A stretch of 24,944 nucleotides of DNA, taken from contig DATKZY010000070.1 of the NCBI GenBank assembly GCA_035527715.1, positions 1-24,944 on the forward strand, written 5' to 3'. Positions 7,886-14,052 of this stretch are shown one piece after another. The position numbers and the translations under genes are program-made. The stretch is from DSUN01 sp035527715 (GTDB taxonomy: Bacteria > Planctomycetota > PUPC01 > DSUN01). Position 1 is the first letter of the stretch; each line of letters begins with the position of its first letter. The notes beneath the pieces were generated by a model. It saw only the letters and a program-made list of their open reading frames with translations. It was not told where the DNA came from and did no database searches.

Positions 7886-8152
7886 ATGGCGGACACGTGC
7901 TGCAAAGGCGTCGTGAGAGGGGGGACGGTGGTTCTCGAGAGCAAGGCGAGGCTCCCGGAAGGGGCGGGGGTCCTGGTCACCCCGCTCAGAGAAACCAGGG
8001 GCTCCGCTCAAGCCATTCTGGACGCTTTGGACGCTTCGCCACCGGTCACGCACGAGGACGTCGAGGAGTTGCTGCGCCTCATCAAGGAGGGGAAACGCCC
8101 CGCCCGCTCGCGCGATCCCTTCGCACGAAACAGGAAGAAGAGGACGCCGTAG
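7886..8152 (+). CDS. Antitoxin of a VapBC-type toxin-antitoxin pair
   Basis: An 88-residue basic protein encoded directly upstream of a PIN-domain toxin. The ATG at 7886 has GGAGG about ten bases upstream. The N-terminus (VVRGGTVVLESKARLPEGAGVLV) reads like the short beta-strand module of AbrB/DUF104-type antitoxins, which bind the operator DNA. The middle is acidic and helical (THEDVEELLRLIKEG) and the tail is basic (RSRDPFARNRKKRT). The toxin-binding segment is expected in the C-terminal half. Its stop codon is immediately followed by the toxin GTG with no gap, as in co-translated pairs. The exact antitoxin family is uncertain; the partnership is well supported by arrangement. Confidence 0.75.
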   Translation: MADTCCKGVVRGGTVVLESKARLPEGAGVLVTPLRETRGSAQAILDALDASPPVTHEDVEELLRLIKEGKRPARSRDPFARNRKKRTP

Positions 8153-8563
8153 GTGGCGACCTGCCTGCTCGACACGGTGACCTTCAGCCTTCTCATGGAG
8201 CGACACCCTCGCGTCCTGGCCCAAGTCACAGCCGCCGTCCCAGACCACTTCGTGATCGTCTGCACCGTAGTGCGGGGAGAGATCCTGTACGCCTTGGCAC
8301 GCATGGCGCAAGGGCGCAGGCGGCGCCACCTGGAGGCCACCGCGCAGAACCTCTTTGCACAGTTCCCCTGCGAGCCAATCCGCGAGGATGCGGCCGATAT
8401 CTATGCTCGGGTGAAGACGGAAACGGAACGGCAAGGCACACCCCTCGACGACAACGACCTCTGGATTGCAGCAACCGCGCTTGCCCACCGCGCAATCCTC
8501 GTGTCCTCGGACACCGATTTCCGCCGAGTTGACGGCCTGGAGGTCCAAGACTGGACAGTGTGA
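8153..8563 (+). CDS. vapC: PIN-domain toxin (VapC family)
   Basis: A 136-residue PIN-domain ribonuclease of the VapC type, which cleaves RNA with Mg2+ or Mn2+ bound by a cluster of acidic residues. All expected acids are present: Asp7 (CLLDTVTF), Glu43 (VVRGEILYAL), Asp102 in LDDNDLWIAATA, and Asp120/Asp122 in VSSDTDFRRV. The length is normal for the family. The GTG start follows the antitoxin stop without a gap, with GAAGAAGAGGA upstream as a ribosome-binding site. Both genes therefore look like one intact module, autoregulated by the antitoxin if it behaves like relatives. Its end overlaps a fucosidase-like remnant by four bases (GTGA). Confidence 0.88.
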   Translation: MATCLLDTVTFSLLMERHPRVLAQVTAAVPDHFVIVCTVVRGEILYALARMAQGRRRRHLEATAQNLFAQFPCEPIREDAADIYARVKTETERQGTPLDDNDLWIAATALAHRAILVSSDTDFRRVDGLEVQDWTV

Positions 8564-8814
8564 CGATCGCGAGCAACACCGATTGGTTCCACGAGGCGAA
8601 ATGGGGCGTGTTCACCATCCTCAGCTACCTCGGCTCCACCTGGTGCGGCGGGCAGGAACCCCGCTTCGGCGACGACCTCGCCGCCGCCTACACCCGCTAC
8701 GTCACGAGCAAGGGCGGCGTCGTGACCTGGGACGCGCCGATCCTCAAGTCCGGCCTCATCCCCCAGCCCTTCGTTGCGCAGTTGACAGCCGTCGGCCGGG
8801 CCATCCGAACTTGA
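8560..8814 (+). pseudogene. Internally deleted fucosidase-like protein remnant
   Basis: An 84-codon frame that joins what look like the two ends of a much larger protein. The start (NTDWFHEAKWGVFTILSYLG) matches the N-terminal barrel strand of alpha-L-fucosidase-like (GH29-like) proteins, where 'W...AKWGVF.H' is typical. The end (TSKGGVVTWDAPILKSGLIP, then QPFVAQLTAVGRAI) matches the extreme C-terminus of the same kind of protein, where 'GGvvTWDvPi...G.iP' precedes the last helix. The catalytic core of some 250-350 residues is missing, with the join around residues 30-45. The frame is still open. The parent family is recalled from pattern, not searched. It overlaps the vapC stop by four bases. 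Confidence 0.6.
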
Positions 8815-8842
8815 CATCGGAGCCATGCGGCGCGCACACTTC

Positions 8843-8957
8843 TTGTCATTCCGAGCTTGTCGAGGAGCCTTTCGAAGGCTTGCCGTCACAATCGCAGTCG
8901 TCGCTCGCCTGTCGCGGCAAGCCCTTGAAAGGTCGTTCGACAGGCTCACGATGACAT
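8843..8957. repeat. TGTCAT-GAGC type inverted repeat (MITE/REPIN-like)
   Basis: The two roughly 48-base arms (8843 onward TTGTCATTCCGAGCTTGTCG; ending at 8957 with CGACAGGCTCACGATGACAT) are imperfect inverted copies separated by about 20 bases. They belong to a common type of environmental-genome intergenic repeat with a CCTTTCGAAGG-like centre. There is no ORF. It lies between the fucosidase-like remnant and the carboxypeptidase gene. Confidence 0.7.
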
Positions 8958-9012
8958 GCGATGGCGGCACTCCAGCTGATTGTGGGGCGGGTTGAACAAA
9001 GGAGCAGAAGCG

Positions 9013-10107
9013 ATGCCAGACGAAGCGAAGCCCCTCCCCAAGCCCGGAATGGACCCGACCACCGCCCCGCCCTGGTGGCTGACGAAGCCGAAGGAGATTC
9101 GCGACTTCCTCGAATCGCTCGCCGGCGTGAAGGTCGAGGAGATCGGCCACACAGCGGGCGGCCGGCCCGTCGTCGCCGCCGCGTGGGGCGAACGCGAGGA
9201 CCTGCCGGGCCGCACGTCCAAGAGCCTCGCCTCCGCCCTCTCGGGCGGCGACGCGACCGCCTTCTACGGCAAAGGCGAGCGCAAGCGGCAGGTGCTCCTC
9301 TTCGTCGGCGCAGCCCACGGCACCGAATGGGACGGCACCGTCGCCGCGCTCCACTACCTCAACATCCTCGTCACCGGCAAGGACCTCCTCGGCCGCGAAT
9401 GGCCCAAGGTCGCCGAGACAGGCCGCAGGCACCGCTTCGTCCTCATCCCGATCCTCAACGTGGACGGCCGCGAGCGCGCCCTCGACCACGTCCACTGGAT
9501 CAACGTGACGCCCGACTACATGATGATGATCTCGCAAGGCCTGACGAACGAGGGCGAGGTCCTCCAGTGGCCCACGGCTAAGCTCCGCTGCCCCATCCCG
9601 CCCGACGGCGTGAAGATTCTCGGCACCTACTACAACGATGCGGGGATGAACCTCGTCTACGACGCCCCCTTCGCCGCCGACTGCCAGCCCGAGACCGATG
9701 CCCTCCTGCGCCTCTGCCGCCGCGAGATGCCCGACTGCGTCGTCCTCTCCCACTCCAACAACGGCAGCCTGGTCGAGGCCCCCGCGTCGTTCATCCCGCC
9801 GCACTACAGGCAGAAGGTGCAACAGGTCGCCGCCGTGGTCGGCATGCGCTGCCACAAGGAAGGCTTCGCGAAGTCCCGAATGCCCAATCGCCTCGCGTCG
9901 TACGCGGGCGACATCTTCTACCAGACCGACGCCGTCTACCACGCCTGCGGCGCCCTGCCCGTCCTCATCGAATTCCCCTGCGGCTGGCAGAACCTGCCCG
10001 ACAGCCACCGCGGCATCCTCGACATCGGCCTCGCCGTCCTCGACGAAATCGCCCTCTTCGGCTCAGCCTACCGCTTCCGCCCCAAAGACCCCCTTGTGAA
10101 GCTCTGA
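9013..10107 (+). CDS. M14-family zinc carboxypeptidase-like protein
   Basis: A 364-residue protein with the metallocarboxypeptidase (M14) plan. The start is ATG 9013 after AAAGGAG; the 11 codons upstream to an ATG at 8980 contain that site. Zinc ligands fit His102 and Glu105 in AAHGTEWDG plus His247 in VLSHSNNG. The substrate-binding Arg fits NVDGRER (Arg153) and the catalytic Glu fits LIEFP (Glu320). NDAGMNLVYD (208-217) corresponds to the usual Asn-rich substrate loop. There is no signal peptide, so it may act in the cytoplasm on peptides or on an amide or amino-acid conjugate; relatives also include succinylglutamate-desuccinylase-like enzymes. The gene is flanked by repeats on both sides and looks monocistronic. 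Confidence 0.82.
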   Translation: MPDEAKPLPKPGMDPTTAPPWWLTKPKEIRDFLESLAGVKVEEIGHTAGGRPVVAAAWGEREDLPGRTSKSLASALSGGDATAFYGKGERKRQVLLFVGAAHGTEWDGTVAALHYLNILVTGKDLLGREWPKVAETGRRHRFVLIPILNVDGRERALDHVHWINVTPDYMMMISQGLTNEGEVLQWPTAKLRCPIPPDGVKILGTYYNDAGMNLVYDAPFAADCQPETDALLRLCRREMPDCVVLSHSNNGSLVEAPASFIPPHYRQKVQQVAAVVGMRCHKEGFAKSRMPNRLASYAGDIFYQTDAVYHACGALPVLIEFPCGWQNLPDSHRGILDIGLAVLDEIALFGSAYRFRPKDPLVKL

Positions 10108-10478
10108 ACTTGCCCCCTACAGGTTGTAGCTGTCTTCGAGGCGCACCACAACATAGTCTAAGTCGTCCAGACTCGCCAGACTCGACCACTTTTTGGGGGG
10201 CTGGGGTCAGGCCACAACTTACAACTTAACTACCCCCGCTCTGGTTGCGAAGCTCCCGCGTCGCAATCGAGGCTCCGAAGCTCCGACTTCGGCGCCCTTG
10301 CGGCAGGAGCCGCACCGATCGCGTTCCCAAGCAGGAGCTTGGGAATGAGGGAAAGCGAGTTCACCTTCCTGGCAACCCGCCCCTATGGCCTGCCCCCTGC
10401 CCCGCTATGGGTTTGACTTTCGGCCCGCACAGGGGCGTGATAGTTAGGAGGGGGAAACTGCTACTGGAGGCCGCCACG
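10108..10478. other. Gene-free repeat-rich spacer
   Basis: No credible gene is seen. The stretch contains a GTCCAGACTCG-like direct repeat (about 10168-10186) and CTTGCGGCAGGAGCCGCAC near 10298. It also has the hairpin TTCCCAAGCAGGAGCTTGGGAA at about 10324-10345. The CTTGCGGCAGGAGCCGCAC motif recurs, decayed, at about 12332-12350. The ribosome-binding site of the following gene (GGAGG, 10466-10470) ends the gap. Confidence 0.5.
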
Positions 10479-10727
10479 ATGGCCGAGATACAAGTGTCGC
10501 TCGACGATGAGAAGCTGGTCGCGCTGGCGCACGAGGCGAAGATGCGGAACATCCCGATTGCCGAGCTGGTGAGGCGCGGCATCGAGACGGTTCTGCGCGA
10601 GGCCGCCGCCCGGCGCGACCCAGAGGTCCGGCGCCGCGCCCGCGAGGCGGCAGGGAAGTTCCGCTCGGGGCTGACCGACCTCTCCGAGCGCCACGATGAG
10701 TACTTCGCGGAGGCCTGCGAGGAATGA
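10479..10727 (+). CDS. VapB-like (ribbon-helix-helix) antitoxin
   Basis: An 82-residue protein starting at ATG 10479, with GGAGG eight bases upstream. The N-terminus (MAEIQVSLDDEKLVALAHEA, then KMRNIPIAELVRRGIETVL) fits one beta-strand followed by two helices, as in ribbon-helix-helix antitoxins. The C-terminal half is Arg/Glu-rich and ends in DEYFAEACEE, a typical toxin-binding tail. Its stop overlaps the next ATG (ATGA at 10724), the classic vapBC coupling. However, that next frame is only 36 codons, so the toxin partner is destroyed and the antitoxin is orphaned. It might still repress its own promoter or neutralise related toxins encoded elsewhere. Confidence 0.75.
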   Translation: MAEIQVSLDDEKLVALAHEAKMRNIPIAELVRRGIETVLREAAARRDPEVRRRAREAAGKFRSGLTDLSERHDEYFAEACEE

Positions 10728-10834
10728 GCGTGATGGACTGTGTCAGCTTTGAGGTGACGCGGAGTCTTGGGATCCGGCGGGTCTTCTGCTTCGACCCGCA
10801 CTTCGAGGAACAAGGCTTCGAGGTGCTCAAGTAG
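10724..10834 (+). pseudogene. vapC remnant: start codon fused to the toxin's C-terminal end
   Basis: A 36-codon frame (MSVMDCVSFEVTRSLGIRRV, then FCFDPHFEEQGFEVLK). DCVSF with its Asp and the FCFDPHFEEQGF strand-helix match the last third of VapC-type PIN domains. The N-terminal two-thirds, with the first catalytic Asp and Glu, are missing. The start still overlaps the antitoxin stop by four bases, so the deletion was internal. A sister copy of this tail lies at 11885-11995. Confidence 0.75.
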
Positions 10835-10860
10835 CTCCCATCGCGAGGAGCCCCTGGTTC

Positions 10861-10932
10861 GTAGTGCGGCCTACAGGCCGTATCCTGGATAGGCAGTTCG
10901 CCCGCAGGGATACGGCCTGAAGGCCGCACTAC
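10861..10932. repeat. GTAGTGCGGCC palindrome, complete
   Basis: The arms 10861-10885 and 10908-10932 are inverted copies, GTAGTGCGGCCTACAGGCCG and TATCC against their complement, with one or two mismatches and a 22-base spacer. One arm alone recurs at 12021-12045, after the second vapC tail. Confidence 0.8.
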
Positions 10933-10939
10933 AAACCGC

Positions 10940-11032
10940 TCAGCCCGCAAGCACGCCCTTCGGCTGGGGAACCCCGATCTCATACAGGAAATCGGGCGAG
11001 AAGTCCGCCTCGTTCGGCCACACCAAAGTCAA
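10940..11032 (-). pseudogene. DUF2442-like C-terminal fragment, copy 1
   Basis: On the minus strand this reads LTLVWPNEADFSPDFLYEIG, then VPQPKGVLAG and a stop. Proteins of the DUF2442 type usually end in a 'vWPNGaD..PefLYe' motif, so this looks like the tail of one; the start and body are gone. The same fragment recurs at 12185-12256. The family call is from motif memory. Confidence 0.5.
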
Positions 11033-11547
11033 TCAGTTAGTCCGTGCCGAACTCGTCTCAATGCCTCGTCACACAGACTGTCGCTAATCCAGAGGGTGGG
11101 CTCGGCCTTGATGCCCTCCATGAGCAGCGCGAACTCCTCGGCAGAAAGGTGGCCCGAACGGAAGCCCTGCAGCAGCAGGCCCACAGTCCCTTTGGGCGTC
11201 AGGCCCACGGACCGGGCCGCTTGGCGAGCATGGGCATCGTCAATGAGGACAGCATAGGAGGGCCGCTGCTGCGCGAGGATGATCGTGGCCACCTCGCCGG
11301 GATCAATCGCACCCGCCCAGTCCGGGAGCGGCGCAGGAAGCGGGACGGCGACGACCTGAATGCGGCGATTGCGGACGAGCAGGTCCACCGCGGCGGCATC
11401 GGCGGCGCCGATGCGCACGCCCTCGGTGACCACCTCGTGGTAGACCTCGCTGGCGACGACGACTTCGGAGTGGAGCTTGAGGAGAAGGTCCAGTTGGCCC
11501 AGCCTGCCGAGGGCGATGAGGGGTCCGGCGTCGCAGACGGCACTCAC
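11029..11547 (-). CDS. PIN-like toxin (DUF3368 type)
   Basis: A 172-residue predicted nuclease toxin. MSAVCDAGPLIALGRLGQLD at the N-terminus is the DUF3368/PIN signature, with Asp6 as the first metal ligand. ASEVYHEVV (32-40) supplies the next Glu, DPGEVATIILA (82-92) the E-containing helix, and AVLIDDAHARQAA (99-111) the terminal Asp pair. The GTG start at 11547 overlaps the antitoxin stop by four bases (GTGA), so the two are translationally coupled. It is full length, with no frameshift. The last bases touch a DUF2442-like fragment. Relatives are partners of UPF0175 antitoxins, which matches the upstream gene. Confidence 0.85.
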   Translation of the reverse strand: MSAVCDAGPLIALGRLGQLDLLLKLHSEVVVASEVYHEVVTEGVRIGAADAAAVDLLVRNRRIQVVAVPLPAPLPDWAGAIDPGEVATIILAQQRPSYAVLIDDAHARQAARSVGLTPKGTVGLLLQGFRSGHLSAEEFALLMEGIKAEPTLWISDSLCDEALRRVRHGLTD

Positions 11548-11807
11548 GCCAGCTCTTCCTGGAGGGTCGGCTCATCAACTGCGGCGCGGACTCCATGGGC
11601 GACGGCGTACTGCGTCATCTCCCGCAGCGAGACGCCGGCGATGCGAGCCGCTTTCCACAGCGAGACGCCCCCTTGCTGAAAGAGGGCCAGCGCCTCGCCC
11701 ATGTGAATCTGCCGCAGCGCCATGGCCAGGAGGTCGCCGAGGCTATCGCGATAAGGCTCGAGCTGCGCCGACAACTCGTCGGGCACCGTGATTGTGAGGG
11801 TCTGCAT
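11544..11807 (-). CDS. UPF0175-type antitoxin
   Basis: An 87-residue antitoxin, started at ATG 11807 because AAGGAGGA lies eight bases upstream; an earlier in-frame ATG at 11834 precedes that site. The N-terminal strand MQTLTITVPDELSAQL is followed by helices. A helix-turn-helix (EALALFQQGGVSLWKAARIA, then GVSLREMTQYAVAHGV) is typical of UPF0175, where it binds the operator. The C-terminus is acidic (DEPTLQEELA) and should contact the toxin. It forms an intact pair with the DUF3368 gene, encoded against the direction of its flanking vapC remnants. Confidence 0.85.
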   Translation of the reverse strand: MQTLTITVPDELSAQLEPYRDSLGDLLAMALRQIHMGEALALFQQGGVSLWKAARIAGVSLREMTQYAVAHGVRAAVDEPTLQEELA

Positions 11808-11884
11808 GGGCACGGTCCTCCTTCTCCTGCCCATAGTCTATTGCATCCTGCCGCAGGAATCAAGCCGATCGGGGCGGCGGCCAG

Positions 11885-11995
11885 TTGAGCCTCGTGGATT
11901 GCGTGAGCTTCGAGGTCATGCGGCGGATCGGGATGAACAGGGTCTTCTGCTTCGACCCGCACTTCGAGGAACATGGCTTCGAGGTGCTCAAGTAG
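11885..11995 (+). pseudogene. Second vapC C-terminal remnant
   Basis: A 37-codon stretch including its stop, the same length as the tail at 10724-10834. It reads LSLVDCVSFEVMRRIGMNRV, then FCFDPHFEEHGFEVLK, after TTG at 11885. It has the PIN C-terminal Asp (VDCVSF). No antitoxin gene precedes it; it begins immediately after non-coding DNA downstream of the UPF0175 start. The DNA identity with the first copy continues into the following palindrome arm. Confidence 0.75.
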
Positions 11996-12071
11996 TTCCC
12001 GTTACGAGAGTCCCTCGTTCGTAGTGCGGCCTTCAGGCCGTATCCCCCGTCCCAGGAACACGGACAGGAGA

Positions 12072-12181
12072 GGATCAACTACGGATAGCACGGATGGGCA
12101 CGGATGGGATAGGAAGTGAACGGGTCTGGGACCCAAGGCCGTCTTATCCGTGTCCTCCGTGACATCCGTGGTGGATGATCC
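12072..12181. repeat. ATCCGTG/CACGGAT imperfect inverted repeat
   Basis: The left arm (12072 onward: GGATCAACTACGGATAGCAC, GGATGGGCACGGATGGG) and the right arm (12143-12181, with ATCCGTGTCCTCCGTGACAT and CCGTGGTGGATGATCC) are imperfect inverted copies of about 38 bases. Each carries three CACGGAT-like units. It inserts between the two halves of the duplicated vapC-tail module. Confidence 0.65.
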
Positions 12182-12184
12182 TGC

Positions 12185-12256
12185 TGCAAGCACGCCCTTC
12201 GGCTGGGGAAGACCGATCTCATACAGGAAATCGGGCGAGAAATCCGCCTCGTTCGG
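12185..12256 (-). pseudogene. DUF2442-like C-terminal fragment, copy 2
   Basis: The minus strand reads PNEADFSPDFLYEIG, then LPQPKGVLA. It is near-identical to the fragment at 10940-11032 but lacks the upstream LTLVW and runs on past the stop position of copy 1. Confidence 0.5.
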
Positions 12257-12388
12257 ACACAACAGCATGTTGGGGCCAGGTCTGGATAATTGACATTTGA
12301 AGATGTGACACCGAGCCCGCCGCTTCGATGCCCTTGCGGCAGGAGCCGCACTGATCCCCTTCCCGAGCAGGAGCATGGAACCACGGAA

Positions 12389-13384
12389 TCACTTCCGCCG
12401 AGGTCGGTTGCCAGGGTCTTCCGGTTCCGCTTCCTTCCCGTCTTTGGCAGGCGACGGAGGTGTATGCGGGAATTCCGCAATTCGTCCCCCAGTCTCTGAC
12501 TTGCCAGCATACACGATGCGGGACTCTCTTCTGTCCTTACCCGCCAGGACTACTTTGCTCCTCGCTACACCATCCGACGAAATCGCCATGGTCTGGTCCT
12601 CAGTCTTCCCGTCGAGACGAACAGATGTGGTTCCATTGGCCAGATCTACAAGGACCCATCCCTCATAGTCGCCCTTTCCCTTTGCGTCCTGGCCGTCAAT
12701 GCGTTTGGCCAGCCTAACAGCAATGTGCGCGATTCTCTTCGTGCCTACCTCCTCCACCTTCGCGAGTTTGCAGTACAGGCTTGAGCGGCCATCCTTGGAA
12801 TTGTAGTACTTCCCATAGTACCCCGGTACGTCCTCTTGCTTCACATCCCACTGGCTTCCGATCTCCACGGCCTCCTTGGGCAGAAAGAAGTTGTTCATCT
12901 GGAGAAGCAGTCCAAGGAGATCACGGTCGCGGTCCTCAACGGCATACGGCAGATCGTGCTCGACCTGGTTGTCTCGGCGTGTCACAGTCACCGCCTTACC
13001 CGCGAGGGCCCAGACCTCCCGTTTCTGCCGGGAAACACCTCCGTAGCAGAAGTCCTGACTGGTAGACACCTTCGGATCGAACACAATCTTTGCGGACGTC
13101 GGGACGCCGTCTGCGACGCCCAGGATGACCATCCGGCCCTCAATGAACTCGACAGTCTTCAATGTAACCAGCACCCCGTCGCCCTTACCGCCGGGAGCCC
13201 CCCATGTCCCACCCTCCTCGGTGACCATTGAGAGCTGGAAGGAGTAGAACTCCCCCACCCCGGCGCGCAACCTCAGGCCGATTCTCGCGCCCTCGCCGCC
13301 TCTCGCTCTCGGCGCGGCTGAGGTGTGGACAAACAGAACAAGGACCGGAAGCAACACGACCGAATACGACCGGGAACCACGCAT
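12389..13384 (-). CDS. Secreted protein of unknown function (DUF6263-like?)
   Basis: A 331-residue protein. ATG 13384 is preferred because AGGAGG is six bases upstream; the GTG at 13387 and the longer frame to 13444 are less likely. Residues 1 to about 30 are a signal peptide (SYSVVLLPVLVLFVHTSAA). The mature part is beta-rich (IGLRLRAGVGEFYSFQLSM; VLVTLKTVEFIEGRMVILGV; IGSQWDVKQEDVPG; YEGWVLVDLANGTTSVRLDG), reminiscent of planctomycetal secreted beta-barrel proteins such as DUF6263, but this is not confirmed. The C-terminal 40 residues are Pro/Lys/Glu-rich and disordered. There are no catalytic motifs. It lies 31 bp downstream of the HicB-like gene and may be co-transcribed with it. Codon usage appears less GC-rich than its neighbours. 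Confidence 0.75.
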   Translation of the reverse strand: MRGSRSYSVVLLPVLVLFVHTSAAPRARGGEGARIGLRLRAGVGEFYSFQLSMVTEEGGTWGAPGGKGDGVLVTLKTVEFIEGRMVILGVADGVPTSAKIVFDPKVSTSQDFCYGGVSRQKREVWALAGKAVTVTRRDNQVEHDLPYAVEDRDRDLLGLLLQMNNFFLPKEAVEIGSQWDVKQEDVPGYYGKYYNSKDGRSSLYCKLAKVEEVGTKRIAHIAVRLAKRIDGQDAKGKGDYEGWVLVDLANGTTSVRLDGKTEDQTMAISSDGVARSKVVLAGKDRRESRIVYAGKSETGGRIAEFPHTPPSPAKDGKEAEPEDPGNRPRRK

Positions 13385-13415
13385 CACATGCCTCCTCAGA
13401 GTCGCAATCCGCGGT

Positions 13416-13646
13416 TTACACCTGAATCCCGGATTCCTCCGCACGCGGGAACTCAGATTGGTGAACGCTGACTGTCAGCGGCATGCCCTTCTCGGCCCGG
13501 ACCTCCAGGCACTCTTTGATCGCCTCGCGGATGTTCCTCATCGCCTCACGCTCTGTCGTCCCCTGGCTCACGCAGCCGAGGATCGCGGGGCAGTCGGCGA
13601 TGAACATCCCGTCCTCATCACGAGAGACTGTGGCGACGAATCGCAT
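13416..13646 (-). CDS. hicB: HicB-like antitoxin, orphan
   Basis: A 76-residue protein of the HicB/UPF0150 fold (partial RNase H-like). The MRFVATVSRDEDGMFIADCP strand pair, GCVSQGTTEREAMRNIREAI and KECLEVRAEKG are the classic arrangement. AGGAGG stands eight bases before ATG 13646. It lacks the C-terminal DNA-binding extension of long HicBs. HicB normally pairs with a small HicA mRNA interferase gene next to it. No HicA-like frame exists on either side here, so it is an orphan or uses a distant partner. The following gene, 31 bp downstream, is an unrelated secreted protein. Confidence 0.85.
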   Translation of the reverse strand: MRFVATVSRDEDGMFIADCPAILGCVSQGTTEREAMRNIREAIKECLEVRAEKGMPLTVSVHQSEFPRAEESGIQV

Positions 13647-13789
13647 GGCTGTTTCCTCCTGCGCTTATTCTCGCGCAACCGGCAGGGCATTGCAGGGCGC
13701 TCGCTGGGCCTCATCCCAGCGCGGCGCCGATGGCGGGCGTCAGGGCCTATTGACCTCTGCGGAAGTGATGTGCTCCGCGCAGCCCCCGA

Positions 13790-13990
13790 ATGGGGGTGAC
13801 CCAGCCGTAGCCCAGGGCGACCAACGGGAGCCCTGGGTGGACAGTGCCCCCAAGGGGGAGCCCCTGAAGGGGGCGATTCAGCAGGCCGTGAATCGCCCCT
13901 TTCAGGGGCTCATGCAAGGGATGGCCCGCTTCCCAGGGCTCCCGTTGGTCGCCCTGGGCTACGGCTGGCTCGCCCACTTCGTGGGCTACG
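13790..13990. repeat. Nested inverted-repeat (REPIN-like) element, copy 3, 3' of the RAYT gene
   Basis: This is the cleanest copy. The outer arms 13801-13837 and 13932-13968 are perfect inverted repeats of 37 bases (CCAGCCGTAGCCCAGGGCGA, then CCAACGGGAGCCCTGGG). The inner arms 13859-13880 and 13889-13910 are 22 bases with one mismatch (AGCCCCTGAAGGGGGCGATT, then CA). It ends about 85 bases before the stop of the transposase gene at 14053. The rest of the gap 13647-14052 holds no gene. Confidence 0.85.
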
Positions 13991-14052
13991 AAGCGTTCCC
14001 TCTGCCCGGTCCGCCATGGCACATTGCCTTCGCACAGGTCAGTAACTATCGG

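Larger units (their letters stand above)
11996..12388. other. Repeat-filled spacer without an intact gene
   Basis: It contains one arm of the GTAGTGCGGCC palindrome (12021-12045) and the ATCCGTG dyad (12072-12181). The second DUF2442-like fragment (12185-12256, minus) and a decayed copy of the CTTGCGGCAGGAGCCGCAC repeat (about 12332-12350) follow. No open frame here has protein-like features. Confidence 0.55.

Noticed and set aside
8401..10008. Minus-strand open frame of 535 codons
   Set aside because: It covers the opposite strand of the carboxypeptidase and the fucosidase-like remnant and has no recognisable domain.
10245..10478. N-terminal extension of the VapB-like antitoxin to 160 codons
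   Set aside because: The extension runs through intergenic hairpins. GGAGG at 10466-10470 supports the start at 10479.
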